This document shows positions 1 through 5,602 of a stretch of DNA of 7,336 bases, one piece after another (position 1 is the first letter of the stretch; each line of letters opens with the position of its first letter). The notes under the pieces were generated by a model that worked only from the letters and a program-made list of their open reading frames with translations, was not told the origin of the DNA and searched no databases. The stretch is from Holophaga sp. (GTDB lineage: Bacteria; Acidobacteriota; Holophagae; Holophagales; Holophagaceae). The stretch covers positions 1-7,336 of the forward strand of contig JADKBC010000026.1 of NCBI GenBank assembly GCA_016715205.1, read 5' to 3'. Both the position numbers and the translations under genes were made by a program.

Positions 1-402
1 AACCACAGCCCACACAGCGCGTATGTAATCAATTACCATCTGGTCTGGATACCACGCTATCGAAAAAAAGTTTTGGTTGGGCCTGTCGAGGCAAGATTGA
101 AAGAGTTGTTGGCGGAAGTAGCCATGCAATACGGTTTTGAGATAATGGCAGTTGAGGTCATGCCCGACCATGTACACTTGTTTGTGAGCGCACCTCCAAA
201 ATTTGCTCCTGCTGAAATTGTCCGTCTGTTCAAGGGGATAACATCCCGCAAGCTGAAGAAAGAGTTTGAAAGCCTTGGCCGCCAGTATTGGGGTAAAAAT
301 GCGACATTGTGGGCGGAGGGGTATTACGTTGGTACGGCTGGACACGTTAGTGCGGAAACCATCAAGCGGTATATCGAAGAAAGCCAAGTCTTGAGATATT
401 AG
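1..402 (+). CDS. tnpA: TnpA, Y1 HUH single-strand transposase (5' end outside window)
   Basis: This enzyme cuts and rejoins single-stranded IS ends through a 5'-phosphotyrosine link. The frame is open from base 1, and the first visible residues read NHSPHSAYVINYHLVWIPRY, the usual family N-terminus, so probably fewer than ten residues are missing. A TTG at 73 could be taken as a start, but it would delete the first beta strand (YHLVW) of the HUH fold, so I reject it. The metal-binding HUH motif is His-Val-His at 169-177 (PDHVHLF). The nucleophile is Tyr at 370-372 in IKRYIEE, preceded by the family's glycine-rich YYVGTAGHVS segment. The 134 visible residues match the family length of about 130-150. 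The gene ends 24 bases before the preferred tnpB start, and its last codons overlap a tnpB promoter. There are no frameshifts, and it is probably active. Confidence 0.93.
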   Translation, partial: NHSPHSAYVINYHLVWIPRYRKKVLVGPVEARLKELLAEVAMQYGFEIMAVEVMPDHVHLFVSAPPKFAPAEIVRLFKGITSRKLKKEFESLGRQYWGKNATLWAEGYYVGTAGHVSAETIKRYIEESQVLRY

Positions 403-419
403 AACACCCGTGCTACAAT
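391..419 (+). promoter_or_regulatory. tnpB promoter inside the end of tnpA
   Basis: TTGAGA at 391-396 matches five of six bases of the sigma-70 -35 box. After a 17-base spacer comes TACAAT at 414-419 (five of six matches to the -10 box), preceded by TG at 411-412, which makes an extended -10. The predicted first transcribed base is near 426, directly before the ATG at 427. The -35 box lies in the last tnpA codons. The match is seen directly; activity is inferred. Confidence 0.7.
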
Positions 420-426
420 GTTGAGT

Positions 427-1563
427 ATGAAGTTAATTGCCCAAGTCAAACTTCTCCCCACGCCAGAACAAGCCGACACACTCAGGCACACGATGGAACA
501 AGCCAATGCTGCCTGTCGGTTTGTGAGCGATACCGCTTGGGAAACCAAAACTTTTCGACAGTACGATTTGCACCACAAGTGCTATCAGGCGGTGCGGGAG
601 CAGTTCGGCCTTTCGGCACAGGTTGCGGTACGTGCGATTGCCAAAGTTGCTGATGCATACAAACTTGACCGCAAGGTCAAGCGCAGGTTCAAAACAATGG
701 GCAGTATTGCTTACGATGACCGTATCCTGTCCTGGCGATTGCAAGACCAAACCGTGTCGATTTGGACGGTGAACGGGCGGCTTCGCATACCGTTTATCTG
801 CGGTGAGAGGCAGTTGGAATTGCTCCAAACGCGGCAGGGGGAAAGCGACCTGGGACTGTATAAGGGGAAGTTTTCTCTTTCCGCTACTTGCGAGGTGGAC
901 GAACCAAAGCCCAATGACGTTGAAGGCGCGTTGGGCGTGGACTTGGGTGTGACAAATATTGCCGTTGATAGCGACGGACAGGTACACTCGGCCAGCCACA
1001 TCAACAACGTGCGCCATCGCCACCGCCGATTGCGCTCCAAACTGCAAGCCAAAGGCACGCGGTCTGCCAAACGCAAGCTCAGGCGACTGTCGGGAAAAGA
1101 ACATCGTTTTGCCAAAGATACCAACCACTGCATCAGCAAGAAACTGGTTGCCAAAGCGAAAGACACAAATCGAGCGATTGCCCTGGAAGACCTGGGCGGA
1201 ATACGCAAGAGGGTCACGGTTCGTCGCACCCAGCGGGCAACCTTGCACAGTTGGGCGTTCTTCCAGCTTCGCTCCTTCGTATCCTACAAAGCAAAACGGG
1301 CTGGTGTGACTGTGTTCCTGGTTGACCCTCGGAATACGAGCCGTACCTGTCCTATTTGTGGTCACATCGATAAAGCTAATCGTCCTTCTCAAAGCAAGTT
1401 CTCCTGTGTGGTTTGCTCCTTCGCTGGCCTGGCTGACCACATCGCGGCGATCAACATTGGTCGTCGGGCGGCAGTCAATCCGCCATTCGTAGCGCGTCTT
1501 GAAGCCAAAGCTGACCCCTCGTTAGAATTGCGGCAGAGCGCAGTTACAAGCCACCCGCTTTAG
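427..1563 (+). CDS. tnpB: TnpB, IS605-family RNA-guided RuvC nuclease
   Basis: TnpB is an RNA-guided DNA endonuclease, the ancestor of Cas12. With an omega RNA made from the IS right end it cuts DNA next to a TTGAC-like motif and helps retain the element. The 378-residue length is typical. From the ATG at 427 it starts MKLIAQVKLLPTPEQ, the usual family start. An ATG at 418 adds three residues but lies within the -10 box, so I prefer 427; neither start has a clear ribosome binding site. The RuvC residues are all present: Asp172 (LGVDLGVTN), Glu254 (ALEDLGG) and Asp337 (LADHIAAINIG). The zinc finger uses Cys308, Cys311, Cys327 and Cys330. A basic Arg/Lys-rich helical stretch lies near residues 190-225. 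The stop codon falls in the right-end hairpin, so the 3' coding end and the omega RNA share sequence. The frame is intact. Confidence 0.95.
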   Translation: MKLIAQVKLLPTPEQADTLRHTMEQANAACRFVSDTAWETKTFRQYDLHHKCYQAVREQFGLSAQVAVRAIAKVADAYKLDRKVKRRFKTMGSIAYDDRILSWRLQDQTVSIWTVNGRLRIPFICGERQLELLQTRQGESDLGLYKGKFSLSATCEVDEPKPNDVEGALGVDLGVTNIAVDSDGQVHSASHINNVRHRHRRLRSKLQAKGTRSAKRKLRRLSGKEHRFAKDTNHCISKKLVAKAKDTNRAIALEDLGGIRKRVTVRRTQRATLHSWAFFQLRSFVSYKAKRAGVTVFLVDPRNTSRTCPICGHIDKANRPSQSKFSCVVCSFAGLADHIAAINIGRRAAVNPPFVARLEAKADPSLELRQSAVTSHPL

Positions 1564-1570
1564 CGGGTGG
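1551..1570 (+). repeat. Subterminal right-end hairpin of the IS
   Basis: CCACCCGCT at 1551-1559 pairs perfectly with AGCGGGTGG at 1562-1570, a 9-bp stem with a two-base TT loop (or 8 bp with a TTTA loop). This is the expected structure that Y1 transposases recognise at the right end, about a dozen bases inside the cleavage site. The tnpB stop codon TAG (1561-1563) lies at its tip. No T-run follows, so I do not call it a terminator. Confidence 0.85.
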
Positions 1571-1573
1571 TCG

Positions 1574-1583
1574 TTGACTTGAC
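1574..1583 (+). other. Probable right cleavage site, tandem TTGAC
   Basis: TTGAC occurs twice back to back, at 1574-1578 and 1579-1583. TTGAC is the known target pentanucleotide of ISDra2-type elements, and similar sequence marks their right cleavage site. The cut is expected just 3' of one copy; I favour 1583 because of the overlap with the downstream promoter. The left-end copy is outside the window, so the pairing cannot be checked here. Confidence 0.6.
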
Positions 1584-1607
1584 ATTAATATTTTCTGGTG
1601 CTAAGCT
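1579..1607 (+). promoter_or_regulatory. Probable promoter of the large secreted-protein gene
   Basis: TTGACA at 1579-1584 is a perfect -35 box. After 17 bases, TAAGCT at 1602-1607 keeps the key second A and last T of a -10 box, and a TG one base upstream (1599-1600) makes it an extended -10. The predicted start is near 1614, giving an untranslated leader of roughly 68 bases. The -10 match is only three of six, so support comes from the -35, the spacing and the TG. Confidence 0.45.
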
Positions 1608-1672
1608 GTTAAGAGAACTCGATTCATAGATTAGAAATCTAAAAAAACCTCTCCCCTGCTTTCATTCGTATT

Positions 1673-1678
1673 GGAGGT
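1673..1678 (+). promoter_or_regulatory. Ribosome binding site of the large gene
   Basis: GGAGGT at 1673-1678 lies three to four bases before the ATG at 1682. It is a strong Shine-Dalgarno match with rather tight spacing, and it fixes the start of the downstream gene. The rest of the leader (1614-1672) is AT-rich and has a weak 6-bp stem at 1627-1641 but no recognised riboswitch or operator. Confidence 0.7.
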
Positions 1679-1681
1679 CTC

Positions 1682-1796
1682 ATGCCCGACCTATTCCAGC
1701 ACCGTGTCACAAAGATCCTCTTACCCCCTTTTTGTTTGCGCAGCCCTGATCATCACCCTCGGCTACGCCCTGACCACCTCCCTGGCCCAGGGGCGC
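1682..1796 (+). other. Signal peptide of the large gene (frameshifted at a T5 run)
   Basis: The ATG at 1682 opens with MPDLFQHRVTKILLPP. The frame then slips at CCCCC-TTTTT (1724-1733). Removing one T joins this to a hydrophobic core, FVCAALIITLGYALTTSLA, followed by QG. Together they form a textbook Sec signal peptide: a basic N-region (His, Arg, Lys), a hydrophobic core and an S-L-A cleavage site. Without the repair the gene would have no export signal. The frame of the first mature residues (about 1790-1835), around a GGGG run, is uncertain: AQGAAAVPAPSG in one frame is plausible. Confidence 0.75.
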
Positions 1797-1834
1797 TGCC
1801 GCCGTTCCGGCCCCCTCAGGCCTGCCCTGGCCGG

Positions 1835-2130
1835 CAGGCCACCTATGAAGGCCTGCGCGCCGCCCAGACAGACCCTGCCCAGGCCGACTTTGTCCAGGCG
1901 GACCTCGCCCAGGCGGCTGAGGCCAGCGACCCGCAAACACTCCAACAAAACCAGGCCGCCGCCCAAAAATCGTACAACACCTACCAGAACAGCCTGAGGC
2001 AGAGCCTCAAACAGCAGGTCAGCCAGGCCGCCGCCTCCGGTTACCTGCAGCTGCGCCAGCTGGAAAACCAAAAACAGGCCCTCCAACCCGCCCTGACGGT
2101 CCTGCCCCAGGCCCTGACTGCCGCCGACCC
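1835..2130 (+). other. Gln/Ala-rich helical segment of the large gene
   Basis: In the frame starting at 1835 the product reads QATYEGLRAAQTDPAQADF and continues for about 100 residues rich in Gln, Ala, Leu and Lys, including KSYNTYQNSLRQSLKQQ. It has few prolines and no cysteines. The composition suggests amphipathic or coiled-coil helices, perhaps a spacer or oligomerisation segment between the signal peptide and the beta domains. I recognise no named family. It ends at a C5 run (2128-2132), where one added C restores the next frame. Confidence 0.55.
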
Positions 2131-2448
2131 CCGGTCCTTTCGCCCCAATCCGGCCAGTCGGTTCCGGCGGTCAGCTTCATTCTCCAGCCGCTGCACCTCA
2201 ACCGCTGGCCCGGCGGAATGGCGAGCGGTTTTTCCATCACCAATACCAATCCCAGCGCAGCCAATGTTACCCTGGCGTATCATTGGCCCAACGGCGACCT
2301 GGCCCACACCCAGGGGCTGGTCATCCAGGCCTTCGGCCGGGCGGTGGTCTACCTTCCCAACATCCCCGAATTGGGCGACCTGTTCGGGTATGTTCAGGTC
2401 ACCAGCGACCAGCCCTCACCGGCCAGATCGGCTCCCAGCCTTTCGGCG
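2131..2448 (+). other. Extracellular beta domain of the large gene
   Basis: After the C-run repair the product reads SVPAVSFILQPLHLNRWPGG, then GFSITNTNPSAANVTLAYHW, then a glycine/valine-rich stretch ending GYVQVTSDQPLTGQIG. The pattern (an 'I-x-N-T-N-x-x-x-A-x-V-T' strand, a tyrosine strand with an N-G-D turn, and a closing 'V-T-S-D-Q-P-L' strand) resembles an immunoglobulin-like beta domain that recurs in secreted proteins of Chloroflexota and similar bacteria. I know it only as a pattern, not as a named family. A second break lies at CCC 2413-2415, and adding one C joins DQP to LTGQIG. Confidence 0.5.
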
Positions 2449-2745
2449 CACTGGGCGGGCGCGTCTTCCAGCCCGACGGGGTGACCCCGGTTAACAACGT
2501 TGGGGTGACAGCCTTCTTACAGCCCAATAACCGGGGCAAATACGACACCCGCACCTTCGCTGACGGCAGTTTCTATATTGGCGGGCTGCCCTCCGGCCCC
2601 TACATCCTCCGGATCAACGCCGAGGCGCCTTATGCCGGCGAATTCTACAACCAGGCCATCTCCCAGCCTGCCGCCCACATCTTTGACCTCGGCCAGCCTC
2701 CAGATCACCAGCACCCAGGTCGTTTTGCTGCCCGGCGGGCAAATC

Positions 2746-4266
2746 AGCGGGACGGTCTACGCCGCCGACGGCGTCACCCCTCTGTCCAACATCAATGTCG
2801 ACCTGCAGCGAGGGTTGGTACGGCGCCTGCACGGATGCCCAGGGCCACTACACCATCAACGGCGCGCCATACGGCCCCAACAAAGTCCACGCCGGCGGCG
2901 GCTGGAACTGGTGCGCCAACGCTCCTTCACCCTATATCGAGCAGTTCTACAACAAAGCCCCCTATGCCGAATTGGGCGCCTCCATCATCCTCAGCAGCAC
3001 CCAGACCAGCGTCAGCGGGATCGACTTCCAGCTCCAGCCCGGTGGAACCATTCGCGGCCGGGTCACCAGCGCCCTATCTGGCCAGGGGCTGAGCGGCGTC
3101 AATGTCACCGCCTGGGCCCCCAGCGCCAAAAACTGGGCCGGCACAGACCCCAACGGCTATTACACCATGACCGGCCTGACCGCCGCCGATTACCAGATCT
3201 CGGTCGACCCCAACACCCTGCCCCCCGGCCTCGGCCAGATTTATTACCCGGCGGCCCTCACCCAAAGCGGCGCCAGCCTGGTGAGCGTGACCCAGGGCGG
3301 GGATGTCGGCGGGATTGATCTGGTTCTGCCGGCCGGCGGCACCATCTCAGGGCGGGTGCTGAATGCCGCCAATGGCTCGCCCGTCGCCAACACCAGCGTC
3401 AACGCCGCCATGGTTGGCCCCGAGCAAGGCCCCGGAACCTGTACCGATCAGAACGGCAATTACACCCTCAAGGGCCTGCCCTATGCAGACTACACCGTCA
3501 ACGTTGGCGGCGACTGGGATTGGTGCCGGAACCAATCCTCGCCCTACATCCGCCAGTGGTACGACCATGTCAGCGACTTCGTCCTGGCAAGCCACCTCAC
3601 CGTCAGCGCTGCCTCCCCGGATATCCAAAACATCAACTTCGACCTGGCCGTTGGCGGCACCTCCAGGCCGGGTGACAGACGCCGCCACCGGCCTGCCGGT
3701 TGGCAATGTCCATGTCGCGACCCTCGACCCCTACACCGACAAAGGCCAGACCGGCGCCAACACCGACCCGAATGGCTTTTACACCATCAGCCTGGCCGCG
3801 GGCAGCTACCACCTGCGCGCCGAAGCCCACAGCCTGCCCGCCGGCTACGGCCAGATCTACTACCCCAACACCATCAACTGGCAGTCCGCCGGGATGGTCA
3901 CCATCTCCGCCACCCAGACCATCACCGGTCTCAACCTGGCCCTGCCGCCCGGCGGCTCGATCAGCGGACGGTGACCGACAAACAAACCGGCCTGCCCGTG
4001 GCGAACCTGAACCTCAACGCCGGGAACGTCAACCTGCCTTTCGGGATCGGCTCGTGCACAGACGCCAACGGCTACTACACCCTGCCCGGCCTGCCCTATT
4101 CCACCTACAACGTCAACACCGATGGCAACTGGAACTGGTGCACCAACCAGCCAGCCGTCTACCCGTCCACCCTCTACAGCGCCACCTACCAGTGGAACAA
4201 CGCCGTCCAGTTCGAGATTGGCCCCGCTCAGCCAAACTACAATTCGATCGACTTGCACATGGAAAA
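2746..4266 (+). repeat. Composite two-module repeat of about 205 codons, 2.5 copies
   Basis: Within the array, modules alternate between two types. Type 1 (starts 2746, 3341, 3958) has a Cys-Thr-Asp turn and a W-x-W-C motif: GGWNWCAN, GDWDWCRN, GNWNWCTN. Type 2 (starts 3047, 3660) has no cysteine and carries LPPGLGQIYYP or LPAGYGQIYYP. The W-x-W-C motif recurs at 2903, 3515 and 4130 (612 and 615 bases apart), and GQIYYP recurs at 3233 and 3849 (616 bases apart, with one frameshift between). The duplication unit was therefore a pair of modules. In each type 1 module the two cysteine codons are exactly 84 bases apart, which suggests a conserved disulfide. Confidence 0.75.
2800..3660 (+). CDS. 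Longest unbroken stretch of the large gene (three repeat modules)
   Basis: These 287 codons are read without interruption in one frame, from EGWYGACTDAQGHY to NINFDLAVGGT. They cover most of one type 1 module, a full type 2 module and a full second type 1 module. An automatic gene caller would probably start a separate protein at the ATG at 2795 and run on to 4375, but that ORF leaves the true frame between about 3660 and 3972 and again after about 4312. It has no signal peptide or ribosome binding site and should be treated as an internal piece of the larger gene, not an independent one. Confidence 0.5.
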
Positions 4267-5602
4267 GGGCGCATTCATCCAGGGCACAGTCAAAGACGAA
4301 GCCGGCAAACCCGGTCGTGGGCATGCAGCTCAATGCCGGCGGGCTGAACAATCAGTGCCAGAACTGCTGGGATAATCTCGGCCGCACCCAAACCGACCAG
4401 AATGGGGTCTACTCGCTTGGCCCGCTGCCGCCCTTCAACCTGTTCGTGGAGGCCTGTCCGGCCTGCAGCGGCCTGCTCTATTACAACCAGTATTACTCGG
4501 GCAGCCTGCCCATCGAAACCGCCCACATCTTCAACCTCTTGCCCGGCCAAACCGTCGGCGGGGTTGATTTCACGATGCGCCGCGGGCGATCCTCACCGGC
4601 ACCGTCAGCGTTCCCACCGGACCCAACGCCGCCAACACTCCCCCGGGTCGGCGGCTACTCGCCCGGCGGCATCCAGATCGATGTCTGGCCGAACGGCCCC
4701 TTCACTCACTATGTCGGCATGCAAACCGACAGCCAGGGAAACTATCAGGTTTCTGTCCCCCGGTCATGGACGTCCTCTGGTCCGTTGCCGCCCGGCCTTA
4801 CGGCACCAACCTCGGCGCACAGTGGGCCAACAATTTTAACCTTTCCAAAGAACATCATTGGGATTTCAACCTGACCCTGGGCAGCACCATTCAGGGCTGT
4901 ATCCGCGATGGCGGCCAGCCGGTGACCAATGTCTGGGTCAATGCCTGGAACCCCACCATGGGGATGGGCAGCCCGGTTGGGCCGGATGGCTGCTACCAGA
5001 TCACCAACCTGCCCACCGGCAGCTATTCTGCTGCGCCGATGGCTGGCCGAACCGCCTGCCCACCCAGTATGGCCCGCCCAATGGGCAGCCCTGGCTGCCA
5101 CTGGAACTCCTGGCCGGTGAGATCCTGACTGCCAACCTCAACATGCCCCTGGCCGGGCAGATCATCGGCCATGTCACCGCCAAACCCAACGGGGCGGCGA
5201 TTGAGGGTGTTCGCCTGGTGGCGCTGAACGAACTGGGTACCTGGGAGTCCTTCAGCCAATCGATGGCTCGTACATCCTCGATGCGCCCGCCGGTCGGTAC
5301 AAGCTGCTGGCGCCCGGCTGGCTGGTGTACAACAACCTGTATTACCCCAACAGCCTGAACTACGCCCACGGGCTGACCATCACCCTGCCCGCCCGCAGCG
5401 CCGGGGCCTTCAGCGCCGATATGGCCCTGGATGGGCGCGGCAGCCTGTCTGGCCTGGTGCTGGACTCCGTCACCAGCCAGCCCCTGGAGGGCATCCACCT
5501 CGTGATCCGCGGCCTGAACTACCCCGACCGCCAGACCAACGCCTGGTGTAACGTCTGCACCGATGCCACCGGCGCATACAAATTCGATGGCATAGACCGG
5601 GC

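Larger units (their letters stand above)
1..1583 (+). mobile_element. IS200/IS605-family insertion sequence, right-hand part
   Basis: A Y1 transposase gene and a TnpB gene lie in tandem on the same strand and are followed by a subterminal hairpin and a TTGAC repeat. This is the standard order of a co-directional IS605-type element (IS608/ISDra2 layout). The left end, with its own hairpin and TTGAC-like target, lies upstream of the window, because the tnpA frame is already open at base 1. The right boundary is set at 1583, after the second TTGAC; a boundary after the first TTGAC (1578) is also possible. There are no inverted terminal repeats or target duplications, as expected for this family. 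Both genes look functional. Base composition is more balanced than in the GC-rich gene downstream, which fits a mobile insert. Confidence 0.9.
1440..1599 (+). ncRNA. Predicted TnpB omega RNA (reRNA) with guide
   Basis: In characterised elements such as ISDra2 the guide RNA is made from the 3' end of tnpB through the right end, and the guide is the roughly 16 bases flanking the element. Applied here, the scaffold would run through the end of tnpB and the hairpin at 1551-1570 to 1583, and the guide would be 1584-1599. The 5' limit of 1440 is arbitrary, chosen from typical lengths. If the boundary is at 1578, the guide starts five bases earlier. The prediction rests on family knowledge, not on a detected covariance model. 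Confidence 0.5.

Noticed and set aside
73..402. A shorter tnpA starting at TTG 73.
   Set aside because: The same frame is open back to base 1 and encodes the conserved N-terminal strand YHLVW, so the true start is upstream of the window.
433..1440. Long open frame on the minus strand (335 codons) opposite tnpB, and a shorter one at 711-1229.
   Set aside because: They mirror the coding strand of tnpB, show no recognisable motif or ribosome binding site, and the plus-strand gene has full catalytic residues.
1551..1570. The hairpin after tnpB as a Rho-independent terminator.
   Set aside because: No T-run follows the stem, and its place and loop fit the IS right-end recognition hairpin instead.
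1627..1647. Small stem TAGATT-AGA-AATCTA followed by A7 in the leader, as a regulatory structure or terminator.
   Set aside because: Only 6 weak pairs, and in neither orientation is the stem followed by a T-run; it is probably chance in AT-rich sequence.
2795..4375. A standalone 526-codon gene.
   Set aside because: It begins in the middle of a repeat module, has no ribosome binding site, and its product is out of the true frame between about 3660 and 3972 and after about 4312.
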